A DNA stretch of 64,000 nt, from the NCBI GenBank assembly GCA_037952775.1, contig JBANAY010000003.1, positions 7,874,001 to 7,938,000 of the forward strand, written 5' to 3'. The stretch comes from Clonostachys chloroleuca (Eukaryota; Ascomycota; Sordariomycetes; Hypocreales; Bionectriaceae). Positions within the stretch are counted from its first letter, which is position 1; each line of letters opens with the position of its first letter. This document shows, piece after piece, positions 56,473 to 64,000 of the stretch. The notes under the pieces were generated by a model. That model was not told the origin of the DNA. It saw only the letters and a list, made by a program, of their open reading frames with translations, and ran no database searches. The translations under genes were made by a program, and so were the position numbers.

Positions 56473-57405
56473 GATCTCGTTTCTGATGCGCAACGGATCA
56501 TAATCATGCAGATAAACACAGGCTACTAGGGGGTCAAATACACAGAAAAACAGTTGAACGAGATAGAAATTTAGAGAATTTTTATGCAGTTTCACCATAA
56601 TGGGTGAGACCTAAATTCAGGCATCAATCGGGAGTATTAGCATATATAGTGTGATTGTACTCCCCCGACTATGCTTGTTGAATGCCTTGGGAGAAAGGAC
56701 GTTTCTGAACCGTGTCAGAGAGCCCCAAGCTACCTACTACTCATCGAGTCCCCTAAGCTGTTGAGCCTTTGAGGAATTTTGGCATACTGGTTTCTTGGTG
56801 AATCTCCAACTAAACAGCGCAGCAAATTTCATCACACGTAGAACTAATCACGATCGAAATACGCCGATACCCCACTGCGAGCTTTTTTACACTCTCTCGG
56901 TAGTGTCATATAGGTTGGGATGCACTACTCTTTGTATGCTAACTTCTACCTAGTTCGAGAAACCAACACGGCGGAGCAACTCCATAGCCGCTGTTTCTGT
57001 ATACAGTGCAGTTTGGCTATTTGACGGCAAAAATTGCCCTACTGTTTAGGCATGATATCAACAGACTGTTTTGTATAGAGAAACGAAAACCAAGCCCCTT
57101 GACAAGCATACAATAAATAGCCAGCAAACTCTGGTTACATCCCGAAGAGCACCGGCAGCACCTTTCTTGTCTCGGTTTGGTCGCCGCACTTGACTATGCC
57201 ATTCTCTTCCGAGCATGAGCGCCCACCAGGGTTACACTGTGGGGATGTTAACTATGGTTGCTGTCTTGTTACGGGTAAAACAGTACACTTACCCCGTAAT
57301 CCTTATGACACCTTACGCGACCCTCACTCCCAGGTCGACGCCCAGGGAGATTTTCGCACCACCCGACACCGTTTATGCCCGCTGTGCATGTCTGTGAATA
57401 TCGTA
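56473..57405. other. Intergenic, no gene seen
   Basis: Between the DUF1993 gene (+) and the small basic secreted protein (-). The frames at 57190-57423 have no recognisable content. Confidence 0.4.
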
Positions 57406-57750
57406 TTAACGTCTGCATGTTGAGTGATGGAGATACAATGGACTTGCCGGCGGCTTTTTCTCTTTTCCTGGCTTTTTAATACCTCCTTTCGCCGTTTTAC
57501 GGCCATTGGCAGGGCCAGCCTTCTTGGCAGGGCCAGCCTTCTTGGCAGGGCCACCCCTCTTGGACAAAAGATCGGCCCTGTATGAAGGAGTCTTTTCAAT
57601 GTGAGCTCGAGATGACGCTCTGGAGCCTCGGTCCAGGCTTCCATGGAATCTTCTAGAAGGGGTCTTGGAATGACGCCCATCAGGCCGCCTAACAGCCAAA
57701 GATCCTGAGATCAGGAGAAGAAAGTTGGTGATGAAAAAGGAAAACCGCAT
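57406..57750 (-). CDS. Small basic secreted protein with KKAGPA repeats (114 aa)
   Basis: I choose the ATG at 57750 because it opens a clean signal peptide (MRFSFFITNFLLLISGSLAV). The mature part is strongly basic (RRPDGRHSKTPSRRFHG...). It contains a dibasic LLSKR site that Kex2 could cut, followed by three six-residue units (GGPAKK, AGPAKK, AGPANG) from an 18-base tandem repeat, and then KKPGKEKKPPASP. A single pair of Cys is absent. Small secreted cationic proteins of fungi include effectors and antimicrobial peptides, but there is no homology signal here. In-frame sequence upstream to 57852 is probably 5' UTR. Confidence 0.55.
   Translation of the reverse strand: MRFSFFITNFLLLISGSLAVRRPDGRHSKTPSRRFHGSLDRGSRASSRAHIEKTPSYRADLLSKRGGPAKKAGPAKKAGPANGRKTAKGGIKKPGKEKKPPASPLYLHHSTCRR
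57508..57561 (-). repeat. 18-base tandem repeat, three units
   Basis: GGCAGGGCCAGCCTTCTT occurs at 57508-57525 and identically at 57526-57543. A third copy at 57544-57561 differs at a few bases. It encodes the basic GPAKKA-type units. Confidence 0.9.
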
Positions 57751-59587
57751 CTTAAATGTGGTAGAAGAGAAGAGTCTCAACGGTGGGAATCGGCAGCAGA
57801 TTGAATGGAGTATGATTCGGATGGGTTGCTTTCTACTGAACGGAATCTGCAAGAAACGATGAGCTGGTCTTTAAGTAGTAAATTTCATTGCCAAATTGAG
57901 CATTCAATTGTTGGTTGCAGTATAATATTATCTAAATTGAGAGTGTAGGATTAAGTCCCTGGCGAGATTAAAATAGGTCATCAATGCTACAGTATGCAGT
58001 CATTTTTTAGAGCCAACAAACAGTAACAGGCAGCCACCTAAGAACAAAATCTCTCATCGATAATGATTTCCCCTCGCCATACAGAGCTACAAGAAATAAG
58101 AATCTAAAATAAACTCGACATCTAGCAAAATTGAACTGATTATAGAGCTGGCAACAGCCCTGAGATGTTACCGAAGCCGATAAAAGCCAGTGTCGTCTGT
58201 TGGAGTGCGGGAAGGCGCAGCAAGATTACACAATCACCGTTTACAGCCAACACGACCAAGCAACACAAGCAATTTATTGGCTGAAGAGAAATCAAATGTA
58301 ACATTGAAACGCGACAGGGATCTTATATCCTGATTCTTCACCCGCTGCATCATGCTAAATAAAACGAAGGTCAGTTATTGGCTGATTCTGTACATCGGTT
58401 AGCATTCAAGGCATTTTGTTGGCTATCACAAGTTACCAGATGGCATGCTGACAGATTATATGCCCGTTCTTCGTGTAATACCGCGATCAGGTGGTCTGAT
58501 ACAATTTGCAAGTATATATGATGTTGGTAGACATTGGTCCAAACATGTGGCCATGGCCCCTAGCATTAATGAAAGCAGTGGCAGCATAACCTCACCTACC
58601 ATATCACCAATAAATGATATTACGTATTCAGGGGTCATCGCCCAGGGTCACTCGTGAACCTCGGAGAGTCAGTTGGTGTTGAAACCATCACTGTTATTAC
58701 GCGGTTAAGCCAGGGCATAATATTAAGACTGCCTAGCCTTTTCGGTTGTCCATTTATAAAACTCGCACAACGCTGTTCCTCATAGATCTCCTGCTTCCTC
58801 AACCTTCGGTCCCAGACCCATAGCGTAGCTAGACGTTTTACGTATTTTCCTCCCTCCTACAAAGCGGTTTACTCTTCCTGCGCAACAATAGTAGCCATGG
58901 CATAGATATCTTTACGTTCGAAGTTGGATAGCGAAGGCCATCTTCCGCCACCCAGATGAGCAGCTGGTCATAACCTCAGTTCGACTAACGTCCTCTTACT
59001 GTTGAGATTGATCCTTGCAAATTGTTGACATCCATCTAAATGCCTTTTTTGATTTAAGATGTACCATCTAGGTGCTTTCAACCGTGCTGTGGTCTCCAAT
59101 TTTAGTTGTTGATGATCGCGATACATGATTACTGCAGACAGGCTTAGTCGATTTGGTGTGTCTAATGAGGTTAGGAATGGCAGTCGTGGAAGTGAATGAT
59201 CTAGAGGGGCTATAGTTCATTATGGAGTTATCTTAGCGGAAGAATTTACGATGAGGAACACTACTTTTGTTCACCCAGAGCCTTATATGTGGTCTACTCC
59301 CATTGCCCTTTCTCAGGCTTCTTCACCGGAGTCGAATGTCCACCCTTCTTTAACCGCTGCAACCGTTTATAGCACAAATATGTTAGTCCTAATATCTGGC
59401 TTGGCTGAACAATACTCGGTGCGAGTGGTATGTTTATCTGTGTTCCTTTGGTGTAAGGCAGAACCGTCTGCCTATTGTTCCACTACAGTATCTCACTGAC
59501 TATAACGACGTAGTTGAACTATTTATATATCACAGATTTCGCGGGCAAAATAACGAGTCTAACGCTATTATTAGTGAATAGGTTTGG
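57751..59587. other. 1.8 kb AT-rich intergenic region
   Basis: No gene recognised. The frames at 58445-58657 and 59251-59499 are short and without family signal. Confidence 0.45.
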
Positions 59588-60688
59588 CTAAACCTCCAAT
59601 TGTTCTGTGGCCCTTTTAGACTTTAATCGAGACAATAAATCAAACAAAATAGGCCACAGAAAAGATATTATGCCACTAGAAAGTGCGAAAGCTTGGTCTA
59701 GATCCGTTATTGAGATATTTGTCCGGGGTAAAAACAAGTAGGAAACCTCAGTTTCAAACATTATCCCAATCCAAATATAAAACAGATACCCAGCTCCATA
59801 AGCGATCATGGTGATGAAGAAGATCAGACATGGCATACAAACCCAGCCGATCCATGTGATAGTCGGACTTGAAAAGTATGCCAATCTCGATCTGAGGGGA
59901 AGTAAGAAATGTGCGAAGGAGGTTGAAGAGTGGAACATAACGAAAAGAATTTTCCAAATAAAGCCAGCAGCTGTAGAGGAGAAGATGAGCGTCAAGTATA
60001 AGTTGGCCAACATGATTGCTGGAATGGTCAGGACGAGAATGGGCGAAATAAGAGCGGCGTATATTTTGGTCAGAGGCAAACAGCTGTGTAAAACGAGGTT
60101 CACCAAGACCTCAGTGGGAGATCCCGTAGTACTGCTGCTGTCACCATTGCGGCCAAGTTTAACCATCAAGGCGATTTTCACCGCGCAGCACCACGCAAGT
60201 CCAACCGCGAAGAGAGCACTTTTCATGACGGGCCTGGGCTTCGTCGGTGTTAATAAGCCAAATGATAGTGTCGCGACGCAGACATAGAAGAACGAATCCT
60301 GAATTCTCAGAGCCGGATTCATTGCCAGAATCCGGGGGTACAATTCCGCGTGAGTAGCGAGATGTGAGCCGTCGGGGGAATCGTATGGCAGAGGCACCCC
60401 TTTGCCACAGCTCTCGCGGCACGATAGAAAGTTTTGGGTAAGGTATTCCTCATAGCCTACAGGAAATCCATTGATTTGGATGAGCAGATGGCCGATCGCG
60501 ATGGTGGGATATGCCATCAGTGCGACAAACTCGATTGAAAGCCCAAAGAGACGGGACTTTTCGTCCCGCTTCGCAGTGAGGGAATTAAATATGCAAGACG
60601 CTATGCTGAAGTACCAGCAGGCTAAAGCACCAGGGCCATAAAACCCAGACACAAGGGTGTAATAGTCTGGTGCCCCGTCTTGCGCCAT
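59588..60688 (-). CDS. Polytopic membrane protein of unknown function
   Basis: The open frame runs 59588-61030, but its first part overlaps the 3' end of the AIM24-family gene on the same strand. I therefore give the conservative start at 60688 (MAQDGAPDYYTLVSGFYGPGA), which yields 366 residues. The coding-like pattern GVYGYILSIAAAHSQDG upstream suggests the real start, or a 5' exon, lies somewhat higher. About eight hydrophobic helices can be counted (e.g. ACWYFSIASCIFNSL, FVALMAYPTIAIGHLLI, IYAALISPILVLTIPAIML, WVCMPCLIFFITMIAYGAGYLF). No transporter or enzyme motif is recognised. Confidence 0.6.
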   Translation of the reverse strand: MAQDGAPDYYTLVSGFYGPGALACWYFSIASCIFNSLTAKRDEKSRLFGLSIEFVALMAYPTIAIGHLLIQINGFPVGYEEYLTQNFLSCRESCGKGVPLPYDSPDGSHLATHAELYPRILAMNPALRIQDSFFYVCVATLSFGLLTPTKPRPVMKSALFAVGLAWCCAVKIALMVKLGRNGDSSSTTGSPTEVLVNLVLHSCLPLTKIYAALISPILVLTIPAIMLANLYLTLIFSSTAAGFIWKILFVMFHSSTSFAHFLLPLRSRLAYFSSPTITWIGWVCMPCLIFFITMIAYGAGYLFYIWIGIMFETEVSYLFLPRTNISITDLDQAFALSSGIISFLWPILFDLLSRLKSKRATEQLEV

Positions 60689-61011
60689 GTCGGCGGGCGG
60701 TCGTGGATTCGGAGGCAATGAGGTGTAAAGACTGCCATCTTGGGAGTGGGCAGCTGCTATCGAAAGAATGTATCCATAGACGCCAGTCAGCCTTGCTGTT
60801 GGAACTTGGTTACATAAGATTATGCCTTGAACACCATAATTGGGTAGACAGATGCAGCTCTCTGCCCAGCTGATGAATATTTCTTGGAGTAGGGAGGATT
60901 TTCCAAGAACTAAAAATATTAAGTTTATTGGTTTATTGGAAAGAACATTTGTTGTGTATACAGAGCCCACGGAGCAGGAGGACAACCATGCTCGAGATAA
61001 TTCAGTTGGCT

Positions 61012-61870
61012 CTAATGCGACGAAGCCCATTTAGCAAGATCTATCCAGTCTTCCACTTTTCGAGCCTGCACATAAATCGTTCCGGGACCCTGGACTTCGA
61101 CAAAACTTGGCTTCTTCCCGCCGAGTTTGACTGGCGATAGCGAACAGTTGGTCCAGGCCGCTAGGTGGCCAGTCTCAACAATTTGAGCCTCGCCTGCTCC
61201 GAGCTATTGATCTTTATTAGAATATGCATATACACTAGCCTTTATGTTGAAGTGCCGAAGTGGAAGAGGGAGAATTGCATGCATACAACCAAGAAGCATA
61301 TGGAAGTGAGGATAAGATAGCTGTACTTACATCAACCCGATCAACAACACCGTAGGTCCTTAACCAGAAAACACCTTTGCCAGAAAGCGTATAATGGTTA
61401 AATTCTTGTTCATGAAACATCCCGAGACTGAACTCTTTCTTGACCAGATTGCCGTTTACCCCTGCAGTAGAGGCTAGAATCAACGATGTACGGACTGACC
61501 ACTGCTCTCTGTCCGTCGCACTGTCGATAGGAAGAGCGATGATATCTCCAAGGATATCAGGACCTAGCGTCACGGTGCCTGGACCAGAGAAAGTCATATA
61601 TTTTGTCCACGTATCGCGCCCCTCCGGCGCAAGTGAATATTTGTCTGCAGAGTCCACCTTAACGCCTTTAGACATATGAATCAATGACTCTATCCGAGAG
61701 GTAAATCGACTGTTTCCATGAAGAGAAATGGTCAAGGTGGAACTAGCATCGCGATGGTTGATGGTGTAGCTGCCGCCAACAAAGTGCCCAGCACGTTCAT
61801 ATTGCCCGGTCCCCTGAGATGGCCCGCCAACTTGATACGGCGGCGGTTGAGACTTTTCCGAGTACGACAT
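61012..61870 (-). CDS. AIM24-family protein
   Basis: Two exons, 61331-61870 and 61012-61203, give 243 residues. The second exon was found by joining a GTAAGT donor to an AATAG acceptor. It supplies the family's end: GAGEAQIVETGHLAAWT, then KKPSFVEVQGPGTIYVQARK. The first exon gives GHFVGGSYTINHRDASSTLTISL, MSKGVKVDS and GKGVFWLRTYGVVDRVD. These match the double beta-sheet AIM24/TerD-like fold. Yeast Aim24 is a mitochondrial inner-membrane protein; this copy begins with a Pro/Gln-rich segment and no clear presequence, so it is probably one of the cytosolic paralogues. I chose the ATG at 61870 (MSYSEKSQPPPY) over 62011 for that reason. Confidence 0.82.
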
Positions 61871-62994
61871 GATGGTTGGATGGCTTGGGTTCTTTGTCTG
61901 GTGTGTGGAGGGAGCATGGGCTATTTGCCTAACTGAAGAAAAGGGAATGGCCGTCCTGTTTTCAAATGAGACGAAATCCATGGTGGATACAGGTGGCCAC
62001 GCCATCAACATTGGCGAACGGTTGGCATGGCTTGTTGTTGGCTTGGCGTCAGCGCTATGATGTGTCCTCCTCGAGTTCTTTTTGCATTCGTGCTTGGCAG
62101 AAGAACTCCACCGTCCATCGACAAGGGACGCGGTGTGTATTGCGTAGCGTGAGCCGATGGAAGAGTTCGCATAAAACCTTGTGCCTGTGCTTGTGAATCC
62201 TTCTTCTCCATGGCCGGTAAATGAAGGGTGGGGCTCTATCCCTGTGAAACCGTCTAGCCGGTTGTTGCATGGTACACCGTCCGGCTATTGATGGCCCCCA
62301 ATTTGCCTCGATTCTTGTTTCCGTCGGTAATATTGAGCATGGGACGACTTTCTATTCACACTATACGAAGATACAAGAGCATGTTTTGGTAAGTAAGATC
62401 ATTCACAAAAATGATCAGATGAATCAACAAGAAATATCAACAAAAGAAACGAAATGCCACACCCGAAATAGCTTGTAAATTAGAGTCGATGTTAAATCCG
62501 GTGGCATTACTGAAAGACTTGCCTCTTTCTTCCCATGTCAGACGTTGCTTGGCTCTTTGCCAGGACCAATCGTATGCAGTTTTGGAGATGCCCGAGCTAT
62601 CCGTATAATCCAAGTCACTAAGAATACAGGCAACAGGAAGCGAAGGACGAGATTGGCTGACTGATGATCATAGTAAAAGCTGCAAGGGGAAATGAACTGA
62701 CAGACAGGCGACTTTGATAGACCATTCTGAACCCATTTTGGATGCAGGATATCCTTGTAAGACACCCATGTGTCCCCAGATAGAATTCCCTCGTACTCCA
62801 ACCACTGGTGTCCCGACGAGAACTAACATGGGGTGAGAAATGGCGCGAGAGATATCCTTGACATTGTTTGGCTGCTAGGCTTGGCCAAATCAATAGTTAG
62901 AAAACCAAGATCCTCCAGGAATCATTCATGCTATTCATTCCAATTGAAGAAAAATTATCTCTATTCGAATTAAAAACTTCTAATCTCTAAACCC
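61871..62994. other. Intergenic, no gene seen
   Basis: Upstream of the AIM24-family gene and downstream of the acidic repeat protein. The small minus frames at 62538-62893 lack family content. Confidence 0.4.
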
Positions 62995-63657
62995 TTAATA
63001 GTACAGCTCCCTGACAAGGTCCTCCAAGGCACGCCTGTCGAGCTCCTCCACATCGCGCTTACCCTCGCCTCCACCCACGGCGGACTTGACCATGTTCTTG
63101 ATAGTGCCGTACGTGGTCGCGATGGTATAAGCGGCATCCAATCCATTACCAATGTTCTCGCCGATGTTGGGGCTAAGTCGACCCTTGGCGCGCTCCTCCA
63201 GAGCACGTTCCTCGAGATAATCCTCGAGATCACGCTCATCAAGGTATTCCTCGAAGTCACGCTCTTCGAGTTCTTCCTCGAAATCACGCTCGTAAACGTA
63301 ATCCTCGTAATCACGGGCCTCGAGCTCTTCCTCAAAGTCACGCTCCTCAACTTCCTCCTCGAAGTCACGCTCCTCGAGGTCGTCCTCAAAGTCACGCTCT
63401 TCGACATCCTCCTCTGCTGCACGCTCTTCATTGTCTCGTTCAGACATGACAATGCCGGCGATTGCGTTGCCAAGGTTCAGGGCCTTGAATGAGTTGTTGA
63501 ACAGGTTCTTGTGGAACGCTCGCTTGTCAAGGGCCTCGGTTTCGCGTGCGGCAAGATCAGCATCGTTGCCACCGCTGCGAATGGGAAGAGCGACTGCGGT
63601 CTCAGCAATGCTGAGGGCGACAGCGGTGGTCAGAGAAAGTTGCTTGAAAGAGACCAT
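62995..63657 (-). CDS. Secreted acidic protein with nine 9-residue repeats
   Basis: A 220-residue single exon. A signal peptide (MVSFKQLSLTTAVALSIAET, ending near AVALP) is followed by a dibasic site (LDKR, ~46) and a short helix region (NLFNNSFKALNLGNAIAGIV). Nine tandem units with consensus EERDFEEEL then occupy residues 77-157. After them comes a second conserved-looking segment (SPNIGENIGNGLDAAYTIATTYGTIKNMVKSAVGG) and a tail with two more dibasic sites (GKRDVEE, DRRALEDL). Kex2-type processing could release peptides, as in fungal repeat precursors, but the repeats themselves lack KR/RR. No known domain. Confidence 0.7.
   Translation of the reverse strand: MVSFKQLSLTTAVALSIAETAVALPIRSGGNDADLAARETEALDKRAFHKNLFNNSFKALNLGNAIAGIVMSERDNEERAAEEDVEERDFEDDLEERDFEEEVEERDFEEELEARDYEDYVYERDFEEELEERDFEEYLDERDLEDYLEERALEERAKGRLSPNIGENIGNGLDAAYTIATTYGTIKNMVKSAVGGGEGKRDVEELDRRALEDLVRELYY
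63187..63429 (-). repeat. 27-base tandem repeat, nine units
   Basis: Encodes nine units of the (E/D/Y)ERDFE(E/D)(E/Y)(L/V) type, here EERAAEEDV, EERDFEDDL, EERDFEEEV, EERDFEEEL, EARDYEDYV, YERDFEEEL, EERDFEEYL, DERDLEDYL and EERALEERA. On the plus strand, CTCxTCxTCGAAGTCACG-like words recur every 27 bases. Confidence 0.9.
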
Positions 63658-64000
63658 TTTGAAAGATTGATAAGATTAATGGAAGGAGGTATAAAATAAA
63701 AGGATTAGAGAATGAAGATGTTCGGAAAGATAAAAATTCAACAAAGAGCTATTGGCCAGCAATAAAAAAAAATTATTTAATAAAAGGGTGAAAAAGAAGC
63801 GAAAGAGACCAGCTCTAGGTGTTGAATGATGTTTTTGTGGTTTTGTGATGAATAAGAAGAAGGAAAGAGGACTTAGGCAGAGGAATCGTCTCCCTTTATA
63901 CACATTTCCAATGCCTCTTCTCGAGAGCCCAATGTCTTCAATTGTTCTTATCGTTCTATTTCGAGACTGGTCTCTTGAGCCAAGGATGAGCTTCCCTCGC
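63658..64000. promoter_or_regulatory. Upstream region of the acidic repeat protein, with TATA box
   Basis: No gene seen to the right edge. TATAAAG on the minus strand (63894-63900) lies about 240 bases before the ATG and could be the TATA box. The leader between them is A/T-rich with long A runs (63764-63776). Confidence 0.45.

Noticed and set aside
57190..57423. Plus-strand 77-codon frame
   Set aside because: It has no signal peptide or motif and partly overlaps the end of the basic secreted protein.
1..64000. tRNA or dispersed 5S rRNA genes
   Set aside because: I looked for the B-box GGTTCGANTCC and its complement and for 5S-like words. The few TTCGAA matches (e.g. near 44866) lack the rest of a tRNA. 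A covariance-model scan would be decisive.
1..64000. CRISPR array
   Set aside because: The tandem repeats at 51.7, 57.5 and 63.2 kb have no unique spacers and are in-frame coding repeats. The genome is fungal.
1..64000. Secondary-metabolite gene cluster
   Set aside because: A monooxygenase, regulators and a transporter are present but widely separated, and no polyketide synthase, NRPS, terpene cyclase or prenyltransferase is seen.

Overview
The window is nuclear DNA of a filamentous ascomycete, most likely a Sordariomycete of the order Hypocreales. Genes are single and unlinked in strand. Introns are short (about 45-90 bp), with GT(A/G)NGT-type donors, CTAAC/CTGAC branch points and YAG acceptors. 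The families are typical of such fungi: Zn2Cys6 regulators, a HET-domain protein, a fungal rhodopsin-domain (PTH11-like) membrane protein, a PDR-type ABC transporter, a GH10 xylanase resembling Trichoderma XYN3, an OLE1-type desaturase with a cytochrome b5 tail, and small secreted repeat proteins. No transposase, reverse transcriptase, tRNA, rRNA or CRISPR array could be recognised.

Layout. 0-3 kb: the 3' end of a Fungal_trans_2 regulator, then a six-exon flavin monooxygenase (+). 3.5-9 kb: an F-box protein and a secreted alpha/beta hydrolase (-), separated by a decayed open frame. 10-15.6 kb: rhodopsin-domain protein (+), coiled-coil protein, amidohydrolase, a possible SDR relic and a nitroreductase (-). 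15.6-20 kb: a 4.4 kb gene-poor stretch. 20-29.8 kb: a membrane fatty-acid desaturase, an ankyrin protein with a STAND-type N-terminus, phospholipase B and a disordered protein, all on the minus strand. 29.8-42 kb: a 2.6 kb divergent intergenic region, the ABC transporter (+), a kelch protein (-), a complete Zn2Cys6 regulator (+) and a pseudogene fragment (-). 42.9-51 kb: HET gene, xylanase, delta-9 desaturase and a DUF7704-like membrane protein, all plus strand. 51-64 kb: small secreted proteins, three with tandem repeats, plus a cupredoxin, a DUF1993 protein, an uncharacterised polytopic membrane protein and an AIM24-family protein.

How the genes work together: I see no biosynthetic gene cluster. 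The themes are lipid handling (lipase-like hydrolase, phospholipase B, two desaturases), detoxification or export (flavin monooxygenase, nitroreductase, PDR transporter) and secretion or sensing (xylanase, PTH11-like receptor, HET protein, secreted repeat proteins).

Two points need attention. Three otherwise good genes (phospholipase B, HET, RG-rich secreted protein) are each broken by an apparent one-base indel inside a homopolymer, which suggests either assembly error or recent gene decay. The three repeat-containing secreted proteins at 51.5, 57.5 and 63 kb are the most novel content. Exon coordinates below were derived by hand from splice signals and reading phase.
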